From: an uncultured Bacilli bacterium
GTDB taxonomy: Bacteria > Bacillota_I > Bacilli_A > RF39 > UBA660
Direction of reading: 5' to 3'
Assembly (NCBI GenBank): GCA_947585595.1
Contig: CANPXB010000015.1
Coordinates: forward strand, 1 to 37,354
DNA: 37,354 nucleotides
In this document: positions 30,456-37,354 of the stretch, piece by piece
Layout: each line of letters begins with the position of its first letter
Numbering within the stretch: the first letter of the stretch is position 1
Position numbers and translations under genes: made by a program
The notes under the pieces: generated by a model
What the model was told of the DNA's origin: nothing
What the model saw: only the letters and a program-made list of their open reading frames with translations
The model's database searches: none

Positions 30456-30908
30456 ATGGATTCTTATGAGATTAATAAGAATACAGTAGCTTTGATACCA
30501 AAAGATGAACATCATACTGTTGTATATGAAGTAGATGATTCTTTTACTGTTGATAAACCAGTTTTAAAGATAGTAGAAGAAAGTTGTGAATACTTTGGTA
30601 GTTCATTAGAAGGAAGACAAGTTGGAACTTCTAAATTAGTTGGTTTTACACATAAAGTACCAGTAATTATAGAAGAGACATTTAATTTGATCTTTTTTCC
30701 TACTTTATCACCTAATAATAAAGAATGTTCTTGGTTATCTTATGAACATATCTATAAACCAGATAAGTTTAAAGATAAAACGATAATTGAACTTAAAAAT
30801 GGTAAAAAGTTACTTGTTGATGTATCAACAGCTATTATAGATAATCAACTATATAGATGTTCAAGATTAAAAGATACATTACAAATGCGAAAAATTGAGA
30901 AAAAATGA
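30456..30908 (+). CDS. ComK-like competence transcription factor, short form
   Basis: 150 residues with the core of ComK: YEINKNTVALIP (4-15), LKIVEESCEYFGSSLEGRQVGT (37-58, like 'LQIVDRSCRFFGSSYAGRKAGT' of Bacillus), THKVPVII, FPTLSPNNKECSWLSYEHI (81-99) and NGKKLLVDVSTAIIDNQLYR. ComK binds AT-boxes and activates DNA-uptake genes. Bacillus ComK has 192 residues; this one stops at MRKIEKK and lacks the C-terminal tail with FMLYPK that MecA recognises for ClpCP degradation. The ATG 30456 is chosen since GGGAGG lies 9 nt upstream; an 11-codon longer reading has no better support. It occupies the dnaN-recF slot usually held by the S4 protein YaaA, which is absent. Flanking terminators make it monocistronic. 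Confidence 0.82.
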   Translation: MDSYEINKNTVALIPKDEHHTVVYEVDDSFTVDKPVLKIVEESCEYFGSSLEGRQVGTSKLVGFTHKVPVIIEETFNLIFFPTLSPNNKECSWLSYEHIYKPDKFKDKTIIELKNGKKLLVDVSTAIIDNQLYRCSRLKDTLQMRKIEKK

Positions 30909-30910
30909 TT

Positions 30911-30936
30911 AAAAAGCTACTAAAAGGTAGCTTTTT
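30911..30936 (+). terminator. Terminator of the comK-like gene
   Basis: AAAAGCTAC-TAAAAG-GTAGCTTTT, a 9-bp stem followed by T residues, directly after the stop codon. A TATAAT (30941-30946) beginning 5 bp later may start the recF-gyrB-gyrA transcript. Confidence 0.85.
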
Positions 30937-31013
30937 GTGTTATAATTAATTTGAGGTATGGGAGTACTCAAAAAATACTTTTGTTTATCTACGGTCGTAA
31001 AAGAGGCTAAAAA

Positions 31014-32102
31014 ATGAAGATACAACATTTGAAATTATTAAATTTTAGAAATTATGAGAAGATGGAAATTAGTTTTGCTCCTAGTTATAATATCTTATAT
31101 GGTAATAATGGAGCAGGAAAAACTAATTTAATTGAAAGTATTTATGTGCTTGCACTTACAAAGTCTTTTAGGGGTTCAGTTGATAAAGTATTAATTATGA
31201 ACAATAAAGATGTTTGTCGAGTTGAGGGGACAATTGCGGAAAAATACACTAATGACTATAAGATAATAATTAAAGATGGGGGTAAAAAAGTAAAAATAAA
31301 TAATACTAAAGTAGATAAATTAAGTGATTATATATCTAAAGTTAGTGTTGTACTCTTTAATCCTGATGATTTAAGATTTATAAAGGATTCTCCCAGTATT
31401 AGAAGAAAAGCTATTAATTTAGAAATTTCACAGATTAATAATAGTTATCTTAAAAATTTAAATAATTATAATAAATTATTAAAACAAAGAAATACTTATT
31501 TAAAATCAATGAATATTAATGCTAATACTTCAAGTGAATATTTAGATATTCTAACTAATAAATTAGTTGATTTAGGAGAAAAAATTTATATTTCTAGAAA
31601 AAAATATATTGATTTATTAAATGATAAAATAGGGGAGTTTTATGAAAAAATATGTGGTATTTCTGATTTAAAACTTGATTATATATCTGATTTTAATAAT
31701 TTTGATAAAGAGAAAATATTAAAAAGATATAAAGAGTGTTTAAATAGAGATATTATCTTAGGTAAAACTAGTTTTGGAGTTCATCATGATGATATTAGTT
31801 TTAAGTTATTAAAATTTAATATTAGAGATTATGGATCAGAAGGACAACAAAAAAATGCTATTATAGCTTATAAAATGGCTGAATTAGAGATTTTTTACCA
31901 AATTAGGGATGATTATCCTATTTTAATATTAGATGACTTATTTAGTGAATTAGATAGGTTTAAAATAAATAATATTTTATCTTTAATAAATGAAGATATT
32001 CAAACGTTTATAACAACTACTGAAATAGATAAAATTAATAGTGATATTTTAGAAAAGAGTAAGTTGTTTGAGATAAATGATGGTGTTGTGAGGGAGGATT
32101 AA
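31014..32102 (+). CDS. recF: DNA replication and repair protein RecF
   Basis: SMC-like ATPase that helps load RecA at gaps with RecO and RecR. Walker A LYGNNGAGKTNLIESIY near residue 30, ABC signature DYGSEGQQKNAIIAYKMAE, Walker B YPILILDDLFSELD. Length 362 is normal. Ribosome site AGAGG 7 nt before ATG. A 19-codon reading frame (30958-31017) ends in an ATGA overlap with the recF start. The gene is followed by gyrB after 3 nt; remB/yaaB is absent. Confidence 0.97.
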   Translation: MKIQHLKLLNFRNYEKMEISFAPSYNILYGNNGAGKTNLIESIYVLALTKSFRGSVDKVLIMNNKDVCRVEGTIAEKYTNDYKIIIKDGGKKVKINNTKVDKLSDYISKVSVVLFNPDDLRFIKDSPSIRRKAINLEISQINNSYLKNLNNYNKLLKQRNTYLKSMNINANTSSEYLDILTNKLVDLGEKIYISRKKYIDLLNDKIGEFYEKICGISDLKLDYISDFNNFDKEKILKRYKECLNRDIILGKTSFGVHHDDISFKLLKFNIRDYGSEGQQKNAIIAYKMAELEIFYQIRDDYPILILDDLFSELDRFKINNILSLINEDIQTFITTTEIDKINSDILEKSKLFEINDGVVRED

Positions 32103-32105
32103 TAT

Positions 32106-34019
32106 ATGAAAGAAGAATATAATGATAGTGATATTCAAGTTCTAGAAGGCTTAGAAGCAGTTCGTAAAAGACCTGGTATGTATATTGGTACCACTAGTGA
32201 AAGAGGACTTCACCATTTAGTTTGGGAGATTGTTGATAATGCTGTTGATGAAGCATTAGCTGGTTATTGTGATGATATTGAAGTAATTATTGAAAAAGGT
32301 AATATTATTACAGTTAAAGATGATGGACGTGGAATGCCAACTGGAATGAATGCTAAGACTGGGTTATCAACAATTGAAACTATTTTTACAGTACTACATG
32401 CTGGAGGTAAATTCGGTGGTGGCGGATATAAAGTATCTGGAGGTTTACATGGTGTAGGTGCTTCAGTAGTTAATGCTTTATCTGCTTGGTTAGAAGTTAG
32501 AGTTTATCGTGATGGTCATGTATATTTTCAAAGATTTGAAAATGGTGGACATCCTGTAGAACCTTTAAAAGTTATAGAAGATTGTGATCCTGATAGAACT
32601 GGGACAACAGTTACTTTTAAAGCAGATCCAACTATATTTAAAGAAACAACTGTATATGATTATGAAACACTAGCTACAAGATTAGAAGAATTAGCTTTCT
32701 TAAATAAAGGATTAAGAATTATATTAGAAGATTTAAGAGAAGATGAAAAGAAACAAGAATTTGTATATAGTGGTGGAATTATTGAGTTTGTTAAAAAATT
32801 AAATAAAAATAAAAAAGTAATTCATGAAAATGTTGTTTATGTTGAAGGGCAAGAAGATAATATTTCAATTGAAGTAGCTTTCCAATATAATGAAGATTAT
32901 AATTCTTGTTTATATTCATTTACTAATAATATTAGTACGCATGAAGGTGGTACACATGAAGATGGAGTTAAGAGAGCTTTAACAAGAATTATTAACAATT
33001 ATGCTAAGAATGCTAAGTTATTAAAAGATAACGATGATCCTTTAACTGGTGATGATGTAAGAGAAGGTTTAACAATGATTATTTCTTGTAAACATCCTGA
33101 TCCACAATTTGAAGGCCAAACAAAGACTAAATTAGGTAATGCTGAAGTTAGAAAGATTGCTGATGATGTCTTTAGTGAAGGATTAGAAAGATTTTTACTT
33201 GAAAATCCAGAAGAAGCTAGATTAATAATTGAAAAGTCAATGACAGCTTCAAGAGCGAGATTAGCTGCTAAGAAGGCAAGAGAATTAACTCGTCGTAAAG
33301 GTGATTTAGATATTACTAACTTCTATGGAAAATTATCTGATTGTAAGAGTAAAGATCCATCTGAATGTGAAATATTTATTGTCGAGGGAGATTCAGCTGG
33401 TGGTTCAGCTATTAAAGGTCGTAATAGTATGACACAAGCAATACTTCCTTTAAGAGGTAAAATTTTAAATGTTGAAAAAGCTAGATTAGATAGAGCTTTA
33501 AATAATGAAGAAATTAGAACAATAATTACGGCGTTTGGTACCGGTATTGGTGATGAATTTGATTTATCTAAATTAAGATATGACAAAATTATTATTATGA
33601 CTGATGCCGATGTCGATGGGGCTCATATTAGAGTATTATTATTAACATTATTCTATAGATTCTTTAGACCAATTGTTGAAGCTGGACATGTATATGCTGC
33701 TCAGCCACCTCTTTTCTGTATTAAACATGGTCAAACAATAAAATATGTTTTAAATGAGAAAGAAAGAGATGAATATTTAGCAACATTAAAACCTGAAACA
33801 AAGAGAGATATCTTACGTATGAAAGGTTTAGGCGAAATGGATGCTGAAGAATTAAATGAAACAACAATGGATATTGAAAAACGTGTATTAAGACAAATTA
33901 CATTAGAAGATACTAGAGCAGCTGATGAAGTATTCTCTAAATTAATGGGTGATGAAGTAGAACCTAGAAGATCATTTATTGAAGAAAATGCTGTCTTTGT
34001 ACAAAATTTGGATGCTTAG
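32106..34019 (+). CDS. gyrB: DNA gyrase subunit B
   Basis: ATPase subunit of the type IIA topoisomerase that introduces negative supercoils. GHKL ATP site: [58 protein letters not shown] and DADVDGAHI for metal binding, with [13 protein letters not shown] between. C-terminus [35 protein letters not shown]. Length 637 is typical of Gram-positives. Ribosome site GGGAGG. It ends 13 bp before the gyrA start. Confidence 0.98.
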   Translation: MKEEYNDSDIQVLEGLEAVRKRPGMYIGTTSERGLHHLVWEIVDNAVDEALAGYCDDIEVIIEKGNIITVKDDGRGMPTGMNAKTGLSTIETIFTVLHAGGKFGGGGYKVSGGLHGVGASVVNALSAWLEVRVYRDGHVYFQRFENGGHPVEPLKVIEDCDPDRTGTTVTFKADPTIFKETTVYDYETLATRLEELAFLNKGLRIILEDLREDEKKQEFVYSGGIIEFVKKLNKNKKVIHENVVYVEGQEDNISIEVAFQYNEDYNSCLYSFTNNISTHEGGTHEDGVKRALTRIINNYAKNAKLLKDNDDPLTGDDVREGLTMIISCKHPDPQFEGQTKTKLGNAEVRKIADDVFSEGLERFLLENPEEARLIIEKSMTASRARLAAKKARELTRRKGDLDITNFYGKLSDCKSKDPSECEIFIVEGDSAGGSAIKGRNSMTQAILPLRGKILNVEKARLDRALNNEEIRTIITAFGTGIGDEFDLSKLRYDKIIIMTDADVDGAHIRVLLLTLFYRFFRPIVEAGHVYAAQPPLFCIKHGQTIKYVLNEKERDEYLATLKPETKRDILRMKGLGEMDAEELNETTMDIEKRVLRQITLEDTRAADEVFSKLMGDEVEPRRSFIEENAVFVQNLDA

Positions 34020-34032
34020 GAGGTGAGTGGTT

Positions 34033-36636
34033 GTGGATAGATTAGAACAAAATAACATAGTTAAAGAGGTTAGAGATTCTTTCTTAGATTATTCAATGAG
34101 TGTTATAGTTGCTCGTGCTTTACCTGATTTAAGAGATGGTCTTAAACCTGTTCATAGAAGAATTTTATATTCAATGTATGAATCTGGATATACACCTGAT
34201 AAACCTCATAAGAAGAGTGCAAGAATTGTCGGAGATGTAATGGGTAAATATCATCCACATGGTGATTCAAGTATTTATGAAGCAATGGTAAGAATGGCTC
34301 AAGATTTCTCTTATCGTTGTATGTTAGTTGATGGTCATGGTAACTTTGGTAATATTGAAGGTTATGGCGCTGCAGCTATGCGTTATACTGAATCAAGACT
34401 TTCAAAGATATCTTTGGAATTATTAAGAGATATTAACAAGGATACAGTAGATATGATTCCTAACTTCGATGATTCGGAGAAGGAACCAGCTATTTTACCA
34501 TCTAGATTTCCTAATATTTTAGTTAATGGTACAATGGGTATTGCTGTTGGTATGGCAACTAATATTCCTCCACATAATTTAGGTGAAGTTATTGATGGAT
34601 GTATTGCTTATATTGATAATCCAGAAATTACTTTAGATGAATTAATGAAGTATATTCCAGGTCCTGATTTTCCAACAGGTGGTATTATTTTAGGTAATTC
34701 TGGTATTAGAAAAGCTTATGAAACTGGTCGTGGAAGTATTACGATTAGAAGTAAAGCTACTATTGAGGAAAAGAATGGTCGTCATTATATAGTAGTTACA
34801 GAAGTTCCTTATGGAATTAATACTTTAGATTTAAAAAATAAAGTTGCTGATTTAGTACATAATAAAGTTATTGATGGTATTACTGATTATCATACTGATT
34901 TAAAAGATGGAGTTAAGATTACTATTACTTTAAAGAAGGATGCTAATCCACAAGTTATTTTAAATCAACTTTATAAACATACTGATTTTCAAGCTAATTT
35001 TGGTATTATTTTCTTAATGTTAGATCAAGGGGTTCCTAAAACTCTAGGTTTAAAAGATATTATTGCTAAATATATTGATTATCAGAAAGAAATTATTATT
35101 AGAAGAACAAGATTTAATTTAGATAAAGCAGAGAAAAGAGCTCATATTTTAGAGGGATTGAAGATTGCTTTAGATAATATTGATGAAGTTGTTAAGTTAA
35201 TACGTAATTCAAATAGTGATGAGGATGCGCAAGCTGGTTTGATGGAAAGATTTGGACTTACTGAAGTTCAAGCTCAAGCTATTTTGGAAATGAGATTACG
35301 TCGTTTAACAGGATTAGAAAGAGATAAGATTGAAGCTGAATTAGCTGAATTAATGAAGGAAATTGATGAATTAAGAGCTATTTTGGCTAGTGAAGAAAAA
35401 GTATTAAATATAATCAAAGAAGAAATGACGGAAATTAAGAATAAGTTTGCAGATGAACGTCGTACACATATTGACATGACGGCTATTGATTATATTGAGG
35501 ATGAATCTTTAATACCTAATGAAGATGTTATGATTGCGTTAACTCATAATGGTTATATTAAGAGAACGACATCTGATACTTTTAAAGCCCAAAATAGAGG
35601 TGGCGTTGGTATTAAAGGTATGGCAACAAATGAAGAAGATTTTGTTGAACAGATGATTAATATTCAAACACATGATCATGTTTTATTCTTTACTAATAAA
35701 GGTAAAGTTTATAGATTAAAAGGTTATGAAATACCTGAGTTTAGTAGACAATCTAAAGGTTTACCAATGGTTAATTTATTACCAATTGAAAAAGATGAAA
35801 TGATTAATTCAATTATTAAGTTATCCACAGATGAAAAAATTGATAATTTATTATTTGTAACGAAGTCTGGTTTAGTTAAACGTACAGCTATTTCTGAATT
35901 TGATAGTATTAGAAATGGTGGAAAGATTTGTATTACTCTTAAGGAAGATGATGAATTGATTGCTGTTCGTAAGACGACGGGAAATAATTTTGTCTTATTA
36001 GGATCTAGTAGTGGTCGAATGGTTAAATTTAATGAAAATGACGTTCGTATCATGGGTAGAACAGCATCTGGTGTAAAAGGTATTGAGTTAGGTGATGCGA
36101 AGTGTATTGGAGCGGAAATTGCTTCAGATGATGATAATGTAATTATTGTTACAGTTAAGGGCTATGGTAAACAAACATCTGTTCGTGATTATCGTGAAAC
36201 TAAGCGTGGTAGTAAAGGTGTTAAAGCCTTAAGTATTACGGAAAAGAATGGTGATATTGCTTCATTTAAGATTGCTCGTCCATATACTGACTTAGTAATT
36301 ATTACTGATTCAGGTATGGTTATGAGAATGGGTACTGAAAATATTAATACTTTAGGTCGTGTTACTCAAGGTGTTAGATTAATCAGATTAAAAGAAGAAC
36401 ATACTGTAGCTACTATCTGTTTAGTAGATAAAGAGAAGGAAGAGGATGCTTCTTCAGAAAATGAAGTTATAAACAATCAAGATAAAAACAATGAAATTAG
36501 TTTGGGAAATAATGATATTGAATCTAATGATGATTTGGGAAATAATTTAAATAATGAAGAAGAAGTAAATGATTTAGATTATGAATCTGATGATGTTATT
36601 GATGATCCTGCCGATGATCTAGAGGAAGATATTTAA
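34033..36636 (+). CDS. gyrA: DNA gyrase subunit A
   Basis: DNA-cleaving subunit of gyrase. The quinolone-resistance region [17 protein letters not shown] keeps the wild-type Ser; the catalytic Tyr is in [15 protein letters not shown]. The C-terminal beta-pinwheel has the GyrA box as [10 protein letters not shown], which marks gyrase rather than topoisomerase IV. After the pinwheel a tail of about 50 residues is very acidic and Asn-rich ([16 protein letters not shown].., ending DDLEEDI). The GTG at 34033 is preferred: AGGAGG lies 9 nt upstream, whereas GTG 34027 is only 3 nt away. Confidence 0.97.
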   Translation: MDRLEQNNIVKEVRDSFLDYSMSVIVARALPDLRDGLKPVHRRILYSMYESGYTPDKPHKKSARIVGDVMGKYHPHGDSSIYEAMVRMAQDFSYRCMLVDGHGNFGNIEGYGAAAMRYTESRLSKISLELLRDINKDTVDMIPNFDDSEKEPAILPSRFPNILVNGTMGIAVGMATNIPPHNLGEVIDGCIAYIDNPEITLDELMKYIPGPDFPTGGIILGNSGIRKAYETGRGSITIRSKATIEEKNGRHYIVVTEVPYGINTLDLKNKVADLVHNKVIDGITDYHTDLKDGVKITITLKKDANPQVILNQLYKHTDFQANFGIIFLMLDQGVPKTLGLKDIIAKYIDYQKEIIIRRTRFNLDKAEKRAHILEGLKIALDNIDEVVKLIRNSNSDEDAQAGLMERFGLTEVQAQAILEMRLRRLTGLERDKIEAELAELMKEIDELRAILASEEKVLNIIKEEMTEIKNKFADERRTHIDMTAIDYIEDESLIPNEDVMIALTHNGYIKRTTSDTFKAQNRGGVGIKGMATNEEDFVEQMINIQTHDHVLFFTNKGKVYRLKGYEIPEFSRQSKGLPMVNLLPIEKDEMINSIIKLSTDEKIDNLLFVTKSGLVKRTAISEFDSIRNGGKICITLKEDDELIAVRKTTGNNFVLLGSSSGRMVKFNENDVRIMGRTASGVKGIELGDAKCIGAEIASDDDNVIIVTVKGYGKQTSVRDYRETKRGSKGVKALSITEKNGDIASFKIARPYTDLVIITDSGMVMRMGTENINTLGRVTQGVRLIRLKEEHTVATICLVDKEKEEDASSENEVINNQDKNNEISLGNNDIESNDDLGNNLNNEEEVNDLDYESDDVIDDPADDLEEDI

Positions 36637-36663
36637 TTATTCACATGTATATTTATTAGTAAA

Positions 36664-36679
36664 TGTTTCACGTGGAACA
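36664..36679. promoter_or_regulatory. parS site 1
   Basis: TGTTTCACGTGGAACA matches the 16-bp ParB/Spo0J centromere consensus of Bacillus (TGTTNCACGTGAAACA class), one base off palindromic. It is the first of four within 384 bp after gyrA. Confidence 0.9.
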
Positions 36680-36733
36680 TAAATGTATCTGTTTTATAAA
36701 ATAATATTATTTTTAGAATAATAAAATGCTAAT

Positions 36734-36747
36734 ATTTCCCGGGAAAT
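36734..36747. promoter_or_regulatory. Noc-binding site (NBS) after gyrA
   Basis: ATTTCCCGGGAAAT, identical to the site upstream of mnmE and to the Bacillus Noc consensus. It lies between parS sites 1 and 2. Confidence 0.85.
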
Positions 36748-36777
36748 AAATGGTTTGTTTAAAAATGTATATATTTG

Positions 36778-36831
36778 AAATAGGAAACGAAATAATAAAA
36801 GATGATATATTATTAAACTCGTTTCCTATTT
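36778..36831. terminator. Long nested hairpin terminator after gyrA
   Basis: AAATAGGAAACGA and TCGTTTCCTATTT form a perfect 13-bp stem; the loop holds an inner AATAATA/TATTATT stem. T residues follow on the plus strand (and on the minus strand less clearly). It lies about 140 bp after the gyrA stop and is the only terminator candidate for recF-gyrB-gyrA. Its length exceeds the others here. Confidence 0.6.
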
Positions 36832-36867
36832 TTATATGTTGTTAATTTTGGTTTGATTGTTAATAAA

Positions 36868-36883
36868 TGTTTCACGTGGAACA
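36868..36883. promoter_or_regulatory. parS site 2
   Basis: TGTTTCACGTGGAACA, same sequence and orientation as site 1. Surrounding DNA is AT-rich and shows no gene. Confidence 0.9.
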
Positions 36884-36985
36884 TTGAATATAAATTAGTA
36901 ACTTAATATTTATTATATTTTTTTGTGCGATTTAATTATTACCATATAATTATTATATTTCTTCTTATATATAATCTGAATTACA

Positions 36986-37001
36986 TGTTTCACGTGAAAC
37001 A
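36986..37001. promoter_or_regulatory. parS site 3
   Basis: TGTTTCACGTGAAACA, a perfect palindrome and the strongest form of the parS consensus. Confidence 0.92.
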
Positions 37002-37031
37002 TTGTTGATAAGTGTTTTTATAATTTTTATA

Positions 37032-37047
37032 TGTTTCACGTGGAACA
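37032..37047. promoter_or_regulatory. parS site 4
   Basis: TGTTTCACGTGGAACA, 46 bp after site 3 (start to start) and just upstream of the SRP RNA promoter, so ParB loading may overlap this promoter. Confidence 0.9.
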
Positions 37048-37059
37048 TTAAAATTGATA

Positions 37060-37088
37060 TTGATTAAATTAAGAATATTTGTTATTAT
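37060..37088 (+). promoter_or_regulatory. SRP RNA sigma-A promoter
   Basis: TTGATT (37060-37065), 17 nt, TATTAT (37083-37088). The predicted start is 37095, which is exactly where the SRP RNA base pairing begins. Confidence 0.7.
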
Positions 37089-37094
37089 CTATAC

Positions 37095-37174
37095 GTGCAA
37101 CAAATATATTGTAACCTGGTCAGGACTGGAAAGTAGCAGCCACAACATTCCCTATTTGTGTGCACACTTTTTTT
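37095..37174 (+). ncRNA. ffs: Signal recognition particle RNA (4.5S, short form)
   Basis: RNA scaffold of the SRP that binds Ffh and targets nascent membrane proteins to FtsY/SecYEG. The diagnostic helix-8 core GGTCAGGACTGGAAAGTAGC with AGCAGCC, including the GGAA tetraloop, is at about 37118-37142. The ends pair: GTGCA-ACAAATA (37095-) with TATTTGT-G-TGCAC (-37165), and a T-run to 37174 makes the closing stem a terminator. The folded RNA is only about 71 nt, without the Alu domain of the roughly 270-nt Bacillus scRNA; Mollicutes have similarly short forms. Neighbouring tadA matches the tadA-scr neighbourhood of Bacillus. Confidence 0.92.
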
Positions 37175-37188
37175 ATGGAGGAATACCT

Positions 37189-37354
37189 ATGCCAGAATAT
37201 ATATATAATGAATTAATTAAACTAGCCCAAAAAGCTTCTCAATTAGATGAAGTTCCAGTAAGTGCTCTAATAGTAAAAGATAATAAAATAATTTCTAAAG
37301 CTTATAATAAACGAGAAAAAAATAAAAATCCAATTCACCATGCAGAAATAACGG
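37189..37354 (+). CDS. tadA: tRNA adenosine-34 deaminase TadA (5' part)
   Basis: Converts A34 to inosine in the anticodon of tRNA-Arg(ACG). Only the first 55 codons are in the window; it continues past 37354. It begins MPEYIYNELIKLAQKASQLD; EVPVSALIVKDNKIIS matches the first strand of the deaminase fold and NPIHHAEIT is the zinc/catalytic HAE motif. GGAGG lies 8 nt before the ATG. It directly follows the SRP RNA. Confidence 0.93.
   Translation, partial: MPEYIYNELIKLAQKASQLDEVPVSALIVKDNKIISKAYNKREKNKNPIHHAEIT

Noticed and set aside
35821-35829. Perfect DnaA box TTATCCACA inside gyrA; another at 19850-19858 inside noc.
   Set aside because: Single boxes within coding sequence in AT-rich DNA are expected by chance; no cluster.
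1-37354. CRISPR arrays, tRNA or rRNA genes, prophage genes.
   Set aside because: No regularly spaced repeats, cloverleaf-forming stretches or phage structural genes were seen.

Overview
The window is the replication-origin region of an AT-rich, low-GC Gram-positive bacterium (Bacillota, most likely class Bacilli, of the gut Erysipelotrichia/RF39 kind). The evidence is the classic order rpmH-rnpA-yidC-jag-mnmE-mnmG-rsmG-noc on one side of oriC and dnaA-dnaN-recF-gyrB-gyrA on the other, plus sporulation genes (spoIID, spoIIQ, spoIIR), RNA polymerase delta (rpoE) and a ComK-like protein. TGA is used as a stop and Trp is TGG, so this is not a code-4 mollicute. The lineage is an inference from gene content.

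Layout. 1-4.7 kb (minus): secA and hpf, normally neighbours, separated by a lone TnpB nuclease gene with a guide-RNA-like 3' region; its promoter carries a LexA-type palindrome. 4.7-8.6 kb (minus): a degenerate MreB/Mbl-like protein, spoIIQ, spoIID, a DUF1146 membrane protein, rpiB and an ATP-grasp gene, tightly packed. 8.6-11.3 kb (minus): rpmE, a four-helix membrane protein resembling OapA, about 490 nt of structured noncoding RNA with its own consensus promoter (candidate OLE-type RNA), and murA. 11.4-16.4 kb (minus): spoIIR, prmC, prfA, rpoE, argS and a DUF1934-like gene. 16.5-18.5 kb (plus): a class A penicillin-binding protein, the only plus-strand gene left of oriC. 18.5-19.6 kb (minus): a 56-residue membrane microprotein and two small genes, one an NTF2-fold immunity protein. 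19.6-27.4 kb (minus): noc, rsmG, mnmG, mnmE, jag, yidC, rnpA, rpmH. 27.4-29.2 kb: bipartite oriC around dnaA. 29.2-36.6 kb (plus): dnaN, comK-like, recF, gyrB, gyrA. 36.6-37.35 kb: one Noc site, four parS sites, a large hairpin, a short SRP RNA and the start of tadA.

How they work together. Most genes run away from oriC, co-directional with replication. DnaA, DnaN, RecF and gyrase start and maintain replication; Noc/NBS and parS link the origin to division control and segregation. YidC, SecA and SRP RNA serve membrane protein biogenesis. SpoIIR, SpoIID and SpoIIQ belong to forespore-mother cell signalling and engulfment. MurA and the PBP build peptidoglycan.

Most worth a second look: the RNA plus OapA-like pair; a short ComK lacking the MecA-recognition tail in the dnaN-recF slot; the degenerate actin-like protein fused in operon to spoIIQ; Noc without its membrane-targeting helix but with a roughly 250-residue disordered linker; and the SOS-box promoter of tnpB.
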